Assembly: GCF_039542905.1 (NCBI RefSeq)
Contig: NZ_BAABIS010000001.1
Span: 3,968,001-4,032,000 of the forward strand
Source of the DNA: Kitasatospora terrestris
Lineage (GTDB): Bacteria; Actinomycetota; Actinomycetes; Streptomycetales; Streptomycetaceae
Direction: 5' to 3'
Length of the DNA: 64,000 nt
Shown: in pieces, positions 1 through 7,966 of the stretch
Position numbering within the stretch: position 1 is the stretch's first letter
How the letters are laid out: every line of letters begins with the position of its first letter
Notes under the pieces: model-generated
What the model was told of the DNA's origin: nothing
The model's input: only the letters and a program-made list of their open reading frames with translations
The model's database searches: none
Position numbers and translations under genes: made by a program

Positions 1-471
1 CTGCACGGCGGCCAGCGGATCGAGGTCGGCGGCCTCGACCTGCGGGTGGTCGCCACCCCGGGGCACACCTCGGACTCGCTGACCTTCCACCTGCCGGCGG
101 ACGGCGCGATCCTCACCGGTGACACCGTGCTGGGGCGCGGCACCACGATGGTGGCCCACCCGGACGGGCGGCTCGGCGACTACCTGGACTCGCTGCGGCG
201 GCTGCACACCATGGCGTCCGAGCACAGTGTCCGGACGGTGCTGCCCGGCCACGGGCCGGTGCTCGCGGACGCGCTCGGCGCCGTCGACTACTACCTGGCG
301 CACCGGGCCGGCCGGCTGGCCCAGGTGGAGACCGCGGTGGAGGCCGGCTGCCGGACCGCCGCCGAAGTGGTCGCCCGGGTCTACGCGGACGTGGACCCGG
401 CGCTCTGGCCGGCGGCCGAACTCTCGGTCCGGGCCCAGCTCACGTACCTCGAGGACCACGGCCTGATCTGA
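1..471 (+). CDS. MBL-fold metallo-hydrolase, C-terminal part (5' cut by window)
   Basis: Metallo-beta-lactamase superfamily hydrolase, probably a cytosolic Zn hydrolase of the RNase Z/glyoxalase II-like type. Visible are the second half of the metal site: PGHTSDS (third motif), LTGDTVLG (bridging Asp) and LPGHGP (late His), followed by a C-terminal winged-helix-like tail (AAEVVARVYADVDPALWPAAELSVRAQLTYLEDHGLI) typical of the actinobacterial MBL protein encoded next to crp. The reading frame is open from base 1, so the HxHxDH motif lies upstream of the window. It converges on crp and shares its terminator. Confidence 0.85.
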   Translation: MHGGQRIEVGGLDLRVVATPGHTSDSLTFHLPADGAILTGDTVLGRGTTMVAHPDGRLGDYLDSLRRLHTMASEHSVRTVLPGHGPVLADALGAVDYYLAHRAGRLAQVETAVEAGCRTAAEVVARVYADVDPALWPAAELSVRAQLTYLEDHGLI

Positions 472-485
472 GCACCGGCGGTACG

Positions 486-541
486 CGAAGGGCGCGGGGT
501 GTCCACCGGTCCGCGGACCGGTGGACACCCCGCGCCCTTCG
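486..541. terminator. 56-bp perfect palindrome, bidirectional terminator
   Basis: Bases 486-541 read identically on both strands (centre between 513 and 514, GC-rich, no real loop). It sits between the convergent MBL gene and crp and most likely ends both transcripts. There is no T-run, which is usual for actinomycete terminators. Confidence 0.8.
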
Positions 542-553
542 GGCCTTCCCGGC

Positions 554-1228
554 CTAGCGGGAGCGGCGGGAGAGGCGCTCGACGTCCATCAGGACGACGG
601 CGCGGGCCTCCAGCTTGAGCCAGCCGCGACCGGCGAAGTCGGCGAGCGCCTTGTTGACCGTCTCGCGGGAGGCGCCGACCAGCTGGGCGAGCTCCTCCTG
701 GGTGAGGTCGTGGGCGACGTGGATGCCCTCGTCGGACTGGACGCCGAAGCGGCGCGACAGGTCGAGCAGCGCCTTGGCGACGCGGCCCGGCACGTCCGAG
801 AAGACCAGGTCGGACATCACGTCGTTGGTCCGGCGGAGCCGTCGGGCGATGGCGCGCAGCAGGGCGATGGACACCTCGGGCCGGGCGTGCAGCAGCGGGA
901 GCAGGTCGCCGTGGCCGAGGCCGAGCAGCTTGCACTCGGTCAGGGCGGTGGCGGTCGCGGTGCGCGGGCCCGGGTCGAACAGCGACAGTTCGCCGATCAT
1001 CTCGCTGGGGCCGAGCACCGCGAGCATGTTCTCGCGGCCGTCGGGCGAGGCCCGGTGGAGCTTGACCTTGCCTTCGACGACGACGTACAGGCGGTCACCC
1101 GGGTCGCCCTCGTGGAACAGCGACTCACCGCGGGCGAGGGTCACCTCGGTCATGGAAGCCCGCAGCTCGGCAGCCTGGTCGTCGTCGAGAGCCGCGAACA
1201 GCGCGGCGCGCCGCAGAACGTCGTCCAC
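554..1228 (-). CDS. crp: Crp/Fnr-family cAMP receptor protein
   Basis: Global cAMP-type transcription factor, 224 aa, the length usual for streptomycete Crp. An N-terminal cyclic-nucleotide-binding beta-barrel (about 10-120, with GDRLYVVVEGKVKLHR and the phosphate-binding-cassette-like GELSLFDPGPRTATATA) is followed by the dimer helix and a C-terminal winged HTH (about 170-202, LTQEELAQLVGASRETVNKAL). The GTG start at 1228 is preceded by AGGAGGAA at 4-5 bases spacing. In Streptomyces, Crp controls spore germination and many antibiotic clusters; that role here is inferred from orthology. It is convergent with the MBL gene. Confidence 0.95.
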   Translation of the reverse strand: MDDVLRRAALFAALDDDQAAELRASMTEVTLARGESLFHEGDPGDRLYVVVEGKVKLHRASPDGRENMLAVLGPSEMIGELSLFDPGPRTATATALTECKLLGLGHGDLLPLLHARPEVSIALLRAIARRLRRTNDVMSDLVFSDVPGRVAKALLDLSRRFGVQSDEGIHVAHDLTQEELAQLVGASRETVNKALADFAGRGWLKLEARAVVLMDVERLSRRSR

Positions 1229-1384
1229 GAGCTTCCTCCTGCTGGTGTCTGGGCAGTGCTATTCACCACCAAGGATGACGCATGTCGCTCCGATCATATG
1301 AGGAGGGGGTGCGGCGGGGGTTGTCTACGGGGCCATTCGCGCCTCGGCCCGCCCCGGTGTCCCGCCCGGCACCACCCGGACGGG

Positions 1385-2590
1385 TCAGCAGGCCTCGGCC
1401 TGCTCACCGAGCTCCTGCAGGGTGTGGAAGCCGCGGGCGGCGGAGACCAGGGTGACGTGGTGGTGCCAGCCCCGGAAGGAGCGGCCCTCGAAGTCGCCGA
1501 GGCCGTACTCGCGGTGCAGGCGTTCGCAGCCGCGGGCCGAGTGGTGGCGCAGCTCGGCCAGCGCTACGGTCTCGGCGAGCTGCTCGGCGGGCAGGTTGGT
1601 CAGCCAGTAGGTGCGCGGCTTGGGCCGGCCGAACGGCCACTCGGCGATCAGGTGCCGGACCCGGCCGCCGGCCGCGCGCCGGTCGCCGGGGGCGGCGGGG
1701 CCGCCGGGCAGCCGGACGGCGAGGAACTGGGAGCGCCGGACGTTGGCGGCCGGTGCGTCGCGCCAGGCGATCACCTCGCGGTGGGCCCGGTCGAGCAGGG
1801 CGTGCGCGACCTCGGCGACGGTGCGGGTGTGCGGCGCGCGGTGGTGCACGCCGACCCGGACCGGGTGCCGTCCGACCGGGATGTGGCTGGCCGCGCCGAC
1901 CTCCAGCAGGTAGCCGAGGCCGCGGTCCTCCAGGCCCAGCAGCAGCGGTTCGACCTGGGACTCCATGGTCCAGTCGGCGAGCACCGGGGCCTGGGGCAGG
2001 TCCCAGTCCTGGAGCAGTTCGTCGACCGAGTCGAGCAGGTAGTGCCAGCGCGGCCGGTGCCGCTCGTGGTGCGGGACGTGGGCGCGGTCGCGCAGGTCCT
2101 CGTCGTCGTCCCAGTGCCGGGGCAGCATCAGGTGCCAGTTGACCGGCAGGCAGGACTGCGGGTGGACCAGTGAGGTGGCGAGCGCCAGCTGGCAGTTGAT
2201 GGTCCGCCGCGCGGTGGAGGCGAACTGCCGGGCGACGCCCACCGAGCGGGTGCCGTTCTTGGGGAAGGCGACCTCGTCGAAGGCCCAGGCCCGCGGCGCG
2301 GCGGCCGCGGTGTAGGCCTCGGCGAGCTGCCGGCGGATCCAACCCGACTCCCACGTACTGTGGTTGACGAACTGCTGGATGGGCTGGGCGGTCCGCCGGC
2401 CGAGCACCTGCTCGGAGATGTTGCTGGGGGTGCGGCGGCCCGAGGCGTGCAGCAGGCCGCGCAGGTACACCTCGCCCCAGCGGCGCTGGTCCGAGCGGGC
2501 CAGCGGGGCGAACAGGTCCTGGCAGTACGCGGAGATCTCGTCCGTACTCTCTCCAGCGAGCGGTTCGCCGGGCCGCGTCAGTGTGCGCAC
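1385..2590 (-). CDS. IS701-family transposase-like protein, probably domesticated
   Basis: 401 aa, close to the usual IS701 transposase length, so not obviously truncated. DDE-type motifs: WAFDEVAFPKNGTRSVGVARQ (first Asp about 105), VLADWTMESQ (second Asp about 206) and GLGDFEGRSFRGWHHH near residue 370 supplying the Glu. The GTG start at 2590 is chosen because GGAGG lies at 2597-2601 on the coding strand, and a long read-through of this frame upstream has no family similarity. I see no terminal inverted repeats or target-site duplication around the gene, and it is the last gene of a collinear sugar block. Function beyond the fold is unknown; it may be a stranded IS or a co-opted DNA-binding protein. 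Confidence 0.75.
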   Translation of the reverse strand: MRTLTRPGEPLAGESTDEISAYCQDLFAPLARSDQRRWGEVYLRGLLHASGRRTPSNISEQVLGRRTAQPIQQFVNHSTWESGWIRRQLAEAYTAAAAPRAWAFDEVAFPKNGTRSVGVARQFASTARRTINCQLALATSLVHPQSCLPVNWHLMLPRHWDDDEDLRDRAHVPHHERHRPRWHYLLDSVDELLQDWDLPQAPVLADWTMESQVEPLLLGLEDRGLGYLLEVGAASHIPVGRHPVRVGVHHRAPHTRTVAEVAHALLDRAHREVIAWRDAPAANVRRSQFLAVRLPGGPAAPGDRRAAGGRVRHLIAEWPFGRPKPRTYWLTNLPAEQLAETVALAELRHHSARGCERLHREYGLGDFEGRSFRGWHHHVTLVSAARGFHTLQELGEQAEAC

Positions 2591-2638
2591 GTCGATCCTC
2601 CGGGAGTCGGAAGCGGTCGGAAAGGGGGGTGGACAGAG

Positions 2639-2685
2639 CCCTGCCCTCCCTCGGTGTGTGGGGGGTTCACCGCGGGAGGGCAGGG
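2639..2685 (-). terminator. Hairpin after the AGE/STAS gene
   Basis: A perfect 12-bp stem (2639-2650 with 2674-2685) with a 23-nt loop lies just downstream of the epimerase gene on the minus strand and upstream of the transposase-like gene. It may separate, or attenuate between, the two. Confidence 0.6.
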
Positions 2686-2739
2686 TGGGCCGGGCGGAGC
2701 CGGCTGGGGGTGGCGCGGTGGGGGTGAAGGGGGGACGGG

Positions 2740-4905
2740 TCAGTCCCGGTCGCAGCTGCCCTCGTCGTCGAGCTCGACGACGAACGCGTCGGTGGCGAGC
2801 AGGGCCTGGGTGACCTCGGGCAGTGCGCAGCCGACGATCACGAACTCGACGTCCAGGCCGATCTTGGCGCGCTGGAAGAGCAGCTCGTTGATGGCGGGCC
2901 GGGTGATCTCGGTGGTCTTGCAGAGGTGGAACTCCACCCGGCGCGGCTCGACGGAGAGCGCCTCGACGAGCGCCCGGCGGAACTTGTCCAGCTCGTCGCG
3001 GTCGATCACGCCGTCGCAGTGGATGTGCGCGGTGTTGCCATCGAACTCGCTGGTGACCCGCAGCCGCATGTCGGCCGGCTCGACGTCGACCCGGACCTTC
3101 AGCGGGACGTCGCTCTCCGGCAGGTTGACGGTCAGCGCCTTCGGGTCGAAGTCCAGGTACGGCTGGTCGTCGATCCAGACCCGGTCGATCTGGACGGTGC
3201 CCTCGGGCAGCAGGTCCGGGGAGACCCGCAGCACGCGGCCGGGGAAGGTCTCCGGCAGCGGCCGGAAGTGCAGGGTGAGCGGCGAGGAGGTGAGCAGCAG
3301 CCCGGTGTAGGCGGCGGCCAGGTAGCACAGCTCCAGCGCGTGGTAGCCGGCCATCGAGTGGCTGCCCTTGAGCCGCTCGGTGCCGAGCAGGTACGGGATG
3401 CCGTTGGCGAGCACGTTGAAGTACACGCCGCCGTCGTCGTAGTCCAGGAAGAAGGCGTTGTAGAAGGCGGCGGCCTCGCGGGCGAGGCGGCGGTGCTCGG
3501 GGTCGCCGTCGACGCCGGCCAGGATCAGGTAGGCGAGGATCGACTGCTCCTGCTGCCACCAGGCCTTGCGGTCGTGCCAGACCAGGCGGTGCGCGCCGCT
3601 GGCCGGGTCGGCCCGGCGGTCGACCACGTCGTACCAGCCGCCGCGCTGCTGGTCGCTGCCGACCGGCGGCATGATGTCGGCGATCCGCTCGGCGAGGGCG
3701 GCGTACTCGGGCTTGTCGCGCAGGGCGCGGATCCGGGTCAGGTTCCAGGCGATCTTGAGGTTGTGGCCGACCACGGCGCGGTCCTGCTGCCAGCCCCAGG
3801 TGCGGTCGGGGCTCCAGTCCTCGTGGAAGCGCTCCTGGACGAACGGGCTGTTGGGCTCGTCCGGGAAGTACTTGGTGATGGTGTCGGCGGTGTTCTCCAG
3901 CAGCTCGGCGAAGTCCTCGCGGCCGGTCGCCAGATAGGCGTTGATCAGGTACGCGGGGGCGTGGTCGCCGACCGAGTTCCAGTTCTTGCGGGACCGGTTG
4001 CGGCCGAGCGAGTCGGCGCGCGGGTCCATGGTGATCGGGTCGAGGTGGGAGAAGAAGCCGCCCCGGTCCTCGTCCTTGAAGTAGCGGTGGAACAGCGCGA
4101 CGGTGCGGTCGATGTCCTCGAGGATCCGCGGGTCGCCGGTGATCCGGTAGGTCTGGGTCGGGCCGGCCAGCGCGTAGATCTGCTCGTACATCGGGATGGC
4201 GTCGAAGTCGTCGCCGAACTCGGAGGCGAAGACCTTGCGCTGGCCCGAGCTGGTGATGTCGATGCCGTGGTACCAGTAGGCGACGCCCTCGCGCTCGTCC
4301 ACCACCCGCATGTGCTCGCGCAGGTAGTCGGTGCCGGACTGGGCCGCCTCCAGGAAGCGGTCCTCGCCGGTCAGCATGAAGGCGGTGGCGAGGCCGTAGA
4401 CCAGCCGGGAGATGGTGTCGGTCTCCTGGCGGACGTCCTGGCCGGCGAACTCGGGCAGGTGGGTGCCGCTCAGGGTCAGCTTGGTGCGGAAGTTGCGCCA
4501 GTCGTACACCCCGTCGGGGAAGTGCCCGCGCAGGTAGAAGTCGGCGATCTCGGCGGCCTGCTGGACCCACCAGGTCGGCTTCTCGAAGACGTAGGCGCCG
4601 CGGGTCTCCTCGGGGAAGGTGATCTGCCGGGCCTCGATCCGCTCGCCGCCCTCCCACTGGTAGAAGAGGCCGTGGACGAAGACGAAGCGCCCCTCGGCGA
4701 GCATGTCCCGGGTGGATCCGCTGGTGTCCCGGCGCTCGTCGCCCAGGTTGCGCACGATCTCCGACCCGATCAGACCGTCGAGGTGGATGGTGAACTCGCG
4801 ATCGTCCGAGGTCCGCAGGCCGAACCTGTCGTGGACCGGGTCGAACGAGGTGACGTAGCCGGCGATGCTGTCCGAGTACGTGCGGCGGGCTGCAGGTGCG
4901 CTCAT
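2740..4905 (-). CDS. AGE-family epimerase/isomerase fused to a C-terminal STAS-like domain
   Basis: 721 aa, far longer than ordinary N-acylglucosamine 2-epimerases (about 400 aa). Residues about 1-100 form an extra N-terminal region. The (alpha/alpha)6-barrel part shows the family marks GHNLKIAWNL (about 380), KAWWQQEQSILAYL (about 445) and GSHSMAGYHALEL (about 520). From about 612 a STAS-like domain follows (IHCDGVIDRDELDKF ... VEFHLCKTTEITRPAINEL ... VEFVIVGCALPEV), as in anti-anti-sigma proteins but with Thr where these carry the phosphorylated Ser. The ATG overlaps the glgX stop (ATGA), so translation is coupled. Substrate unknown; sugar epimerisation or isomerisation is inferred from the fold and neighbours. 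Confidence 0.8.
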   Translation of the reverse strand: MSAPAARRTYSDSIAGYVTSFDPVHDRFGLRTSDDREFTIHLDGLIGSEIVRNLGDERRDTSGSTRDMLAEGRFVFVHGLFYQWEGGERIEARQITFPEETRGAYVFEKPTWWVQQAAEIADFYLRGHFPDGVYDWRNFRTKLTLSGTHLPEFAGQDVRQETDTISRLVYGLATAFMLTGEDRFLEAAQSGTDYLREHMRVVDEREGVAYWYHGIDITSSGQRKVFASEFGDDFDAIPMYEQIYALAGPTQTYRITGDPRILEDIDRTVALFHRYFKDEDRGGFFSHLDPITMDPRADSLGRNRSRKNWNSVGDHAPAYLINAYLATGREDFAELLENTADTITKYFPDEPNSPFVQERFHEDWSPDRTWGWQQDRAVVGHNLKIAWNLTRIRALRDKPEYAALAERIADIMPPVGSDQQRGGWYDVVDRRADPASGAHRLVWHDRKAWWQQEQSILAYLILAGVDGDPEHRRLAREAAAFYNAFFLDYDDGGVYFNVLANGIPYLLGTERLKGSHSMAGYHALELCYLAAAYTGLLLTSSPLTLHFRPLPETFPGRVLRVSPDLLPEGTVQIDRVWIDDQPYLDFDPKALTVNLPESDVPLKVRVDVEPADMRLRVTSEFDGNTAHIHCDGVIDRDELDKFRRALVEALSVEPRRVEFHLCKTTEITRPAINELLFQRAKIGLDVEFVIVGCALPEVTQALLATDAFVVELDDEGSCDRD

Positions 4906-7040
4906 CGGGTGACTCCATCGTCGGGCAGGGCGGTCAGGACGACCACGCTGCGGCCGTGGGCGTGGAAGAGGTGGCCCTCGACAGGGGCTTCCGCGCCCGG
5001 GGGGAGGATGTCGTTGGGGCTGGTCCGGGCCGTGTCGACGGACCTGGCCCAGTAGTGGCCGGGGAGGTGGGGAAGCTCGAAGTCCAGGCCGAGGTGGTAC
5101 ATGTTGAAGATGACGTGCAGGTCGGGTTCGCCGTCGAAGCCGGCCAGGGTGAAGCTGAGCACCCGGGCGTCGGTGTCCTCCCAGCCCGGCTGCTCCAGCC
5201 TGGTGCCGTGCCAGGTGACGTCCGGAAGATCCCGTTCGTTGCGGCGCCCGGAGAAGAACCGGGGCGCGCGCAGTGCGCCGTGGCGCTTGCGGAAGGCGAT
5301 CATCTCGCGGAAGAACCGCTGGACGTCGACCTCCTTCTCGGCCTGCTGCCAGTCCAGCCAGGCGATCTCGTTGCCCTGGCAGTAGGCGTTGTTGTTGCCG
5401 AGCTGGCTGTTGCGGAACTCGTCGCCGGCCAGGATCATCGGCACGCCGCGGCTGAGCAGCAGGATCGCGGCGTGGTTCTTGATCTGCCGCACCCGCAGCT
5501 GGTCCACGTCCCAGGCGTCGGTCGGGCCCTCCACGCCGCAGTTCCAGCTGAAGTTCTCGTCCGAGCCGTCCGCGTTGGACTCGCCGTTGGCGTGGTTGTG
5601 CTTGCCGTTGTAGCTGACCAGGTCGTTCAGCGTGAAGCCGTCGTGGCAGGTGATGAAGTTGATGCTGTTGGTGGGGAGTTCACCGGCCTTGGCGAACAGG
5701 TCGCGGGAGCCGCCCACCCGGGTGGCCACGGTGCCGACCATCCCGGCGTCGCCGCGCACGAACCGCCGGACGTCGTCGCGGAACGGACCGTTCCACTGCG
5801 CCCAGCGCTTCCCCGGGAAGCGGCCGACCTGGTAGAGGCCGCCGCCGTCCCACGGCTCGGCGATGATCTTGGTGTCGGAGAGGATGCCGGACAGCTCGAT
5901 CCCCCACAGCACCGGCGGGGTCTCCATCTCGTAGCCCTCGGCGCCGCGCGAGAGCTCGGAGGCCAGGTCGAAGCGGAAGCCGTCCACGTGGTGCTCGGTG
6001 ACCCAGTACTCCAGGCACTCGATGATGAACTTCGCCACCGCCGGGTGGTTGGCGTTGATCGCGTTGCCGCAGCCGGTGAAGTCCATGTAGTGCCGGCGGT
6101 CCTGCGGCCACAGGTGGTAGTACACCTCGTTGGCCTGGCCCCGGAAGCTGATCGTCGGACCGTGCTCGTTGCCCTCGCTGGTGTGGTTGAAGACCACGTC
6201 CAGGATGACCTCGATGCCGGCCTTGTGCAGCGCCTTCACCATGTCGCGGAACTCGGTGATGTGGGTGCACTCGCACGGGTCGGAGCAGTACGAGGTGTGC
6301 GGCGCGAAGAAGCCGAACGGGTCGTAGCCCCAGTAGTTGTGCAGCGGCGCGCCGTTCGGGCCGGTGCGCAGCACCTGGCGCTCGTCGAAGTCGAAGACCG
6401 GCAGCAGCTCGACCGCGGTGACGCCGAGCTCCTTCAGGTACGGGATCTTCTCGACCACGCCGGTGAAGGTGCCCGGGTGGCGCACCCCGGAGGTCGGCGA
6501 GGAGGTCAGGCCGCCGACGTGCATCTCGTAGATCACGGTCTCGGACAGCGGGCGGCGCAGCGGCTCGTCGCCCTCCCAGTCGTAGCTGTCCAGGTCGACG
6601 ACCATGGAGCGCATCGAGTAGGCGCAGTTGTCCTCCGGGCCGACCGCGCGCACCCGGTCCCACAGGGTGTTGACGTTGGCGCGCGCGTACGGGTCCAGCA
6701 GCACCTTGCGGTGGTTGAAGCGGGTGCCGGACTCCTTGGTGTGGCGGGGGCCGTCCATCCGGTAGGCGTAGGTCTGGCCGACCTTCAGCCCGGAGACGTG
6801 GCAGTGCCAGAAGTGGTAGCTGCGGTGCTCGTCCGGTTCGAGGTTGATGATCCGACTGGGTGCCAGGTCGTCGTGCTTGTCGAAGAGCAGCAGCTCGACC
6901 CGGTTGGCGTGCTCGGAGAACACCGAGAAGTTCACGCCGTCGGCGTCCAGCGTCGCGCCCAGGGGCTGGGAGCGCCCCGCCGTGACTCTGGCCCCGGCGA
7001 GGCCCTCCAGGGCCACCGGGATCTCTTGACTCGTTGTCAT
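4902..7040 (-). CDS. glgX: Glycogen debranching enzyme GlgX
   Basis: GH13 alpha-1,6-glucosidase that removes limit-dextrin branches in glycogen or other alpha-glucans; 712 aa, normal length. An N-terminal CBM48-like module (LGATLDADGVNFSVFSEHANRVELLLFD) precedes the TIM barrel with all four conserved regions: DVVFNHT (about 283), GFRFDLAS with the nucleophile Asp (about 355), IIAEPWD with the acid/base Glu (about 391) and FITCHDG with the transition-state Asp (about 463). It lies between an NmrA dehydrogenase gene upstream and the AGE/STAS gene, with which it overlaps by 4 bp. The link to an epimerase and a nucleotidyltransferase rather than to glgB or treYZ is unusual. Confidence 0.92.
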   Translation of the reverse strand: MTTSQEIPVALEGLAGARVTAGRSQPLGATLDADGVNFSVFSEHANRVELLLFDKHDDLAPSRIINLEPDEHRSYHFWHCHVSGLKVGQTYAYRMDGPRHTKESGTRFNHRKVLLDPYARANVNTLWDRVRAVGPEDNCAYSMRSMVVDLDSYDWEGDEPLRRPLSETVIYEMHVGGLTSSPTSGVRHPGTFTGVVEKIPYLKELGVTAVELLPVFDFDERQVLRTGPNGAPLHNYWGYDPFGFFAPHTSYCSDPCECTHITEFRDMVKALHKAGIEVILDVVFNHTSEGNEHGPTISFRGQANEVYYHLWPQDRRHYMDFTGCGNAINANHPAVAKFIIECLEYWVTEHHVDGFRFDLASELSRGAEGYEMETPPVLWGIELSGILSDTKIIAEPWDGGGLYQVGRFPGKRWAQWNGPFRDDVRRFVRGDAGMVGTVATRVGGSRDLFAKAGELPTNSINFITCHDGFTLNDLVSYNGKHNHANGESNADGSDENFSWNCGVEGPTDAWDVDQLRVRQIKNHAAILLLSRGVPMILAGDEFRNSQLGNNNAYCQGNEIAWLDWQQAEKEVDVQRFFREMIAFRKRHGALRAPRFFSGRRNERDLPDVTWHGTRLEQPGWEDTDARVLSFTLAGFDGEPDLHVIFNMYHLGLDFELPHLPGHYWARSVDTARTSPNDILPPGAEAPVEGHLFHAHGRSVVVLTALPDDGVTR

Positions 7041-7139
7041 CGTCTCTGCCGTTTCTCTCGGTGCGGCTGGGAAAGGTGGCGCGGTGGCACACTCGGGCGT
7101 GGCGGCACTCGGGCGTGGCGCACTTCCGTCGCGGCGCGG

Positions 7140-7832
7140 TCAGGCCACGACGACGCGGTCCGTCTCCAGGGCGGCGAACGCCTGCTCCCAGTCGGTGAGT
7201 CGCGAACCCGGCTCGTTGAACATCTCGAAGGTGACCCCGGTCGCCGACGGCGAGTACAGGGCCTGCACGCAGGCGTCGGCCACGTCGGTGCGGCTGACCT
7301 GGCCGAAGCCCTGGTCGCCCTGCTCCAGTCGGACCCGGTCGCCGGCCGCGTGGTCGTCGATCAGCCAGCCCGGCCGGACCACCGTGTAGGGCAGGCCCCA
7401 CTCGCGGAGCAGCTCCTCGCCGGCCCGGCGCCAGTCCAGCACCCGGCCGTAGGCGTTCAGCGGGTGGCCGCGGTGGGTCGCGTGCAGCTGGCTGACCAGC
7501 ACCACGTGCGGCCGGGCGCCGCCGGCGGTGGCCGCCTCCAGTACGTTGCGCAGCCCCAGGTACAGGGTCGCCTCGGGCCGGTCGGGGCCCTCGTCGTCGG
7601 TGCCCGGCTCGACGCAGAAGACCACCGCGGAGGTCCACGCCAGCGGCTCGGCCAGGGTGGCGGGGTCGCGTACGTCACCCGGGGTGAAGGTCGCCCCGGG
7701 TGGCAGCAGCCGTCTTGCCGGCTGCACCGTACGCCCGAGTGCGCGTACCGTCTCGCCGCGGTCCAGCAGGCGCTGAACGATCAGTCGTCCGAGTCGGCCG
7801 GAACCGCCGACCACCGCAACGGGGCTGTCCAT
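7140..7832 (-). CDS. NmrA-type NAD(P)-binding dehydrogenase/epimerase
   Basis: 230-aa atypical SDR. Rossmann start VAVVGGSGRLGRL near residue 5; central DVRDPATL; PHVVLVSQLHATHRGHPLNAYGR replaces the classical YxxxK motif; LPYTVVRPGWLIDD is the typical NmrA substrate-loop strand. It is clearly paralogous to the protein at 27204-27872, sharing VVxSVEPGT/VVFCVEPGT-type, GPDxPEATxY, AATAGG and GVRLEQGD-type blocks. The ATG at 7832 has AGAGGAGG upstream. It may reduce or epimerise a sugar or act as a redox-sensing regulator; neither is shown. Short 15-bp direct repeats (CACTCGGGCGTGGCG) sit between it and glgX. Confidence 0.8.
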   Translation of the reverse strand: MDSPVAVVGGSGRLGRLIVQRLLDRGETVRALGRTVQPARRLLPPGATFTPGDVRDPATLAEPLAWTSAVVFCVEPGTDDEGPDRPEATLYLGLRNVLEAATAGGARPHVVLVSQLHATHRGHPLNAYGRVLDWRRAGEELLREWGLPYTVVRPGWLIDDHAAGDRVRLEQGDQGFGQVSRTDVADACVQALYSPSATGVTFEMFNEPGSRLTDWEQAFAALETDRVVVA

Positions 7833-7966
7833 CAGGGTCCTCCTCTGAGCTGTGCTGGGCTTAAGGGGCTGTCCCGTTCCTTGGGCTGTACGAGGGTGCC
7901 GCGAGCCGTCGACCTGTCGGCAGGCCGGCCGAGCAAAACGTTTCTTCAGATCCGTGGGCGGCCGGG

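Noticed and set aside
1229..2740. Complete IS element around the IS701-type gene
   Set aside because: No inverted terminal repeats or target duplication could be found by eye on either side.
2926..5055. 709-codon open frame on the plus strand opposite the AGE-STAS and glgX genes
   Set aside because: Composition is Val/Gly/Ala/Leu-rich without motifs, a typical antisense shadow of high-GC coding DNA; the minus strand has full family similarity.
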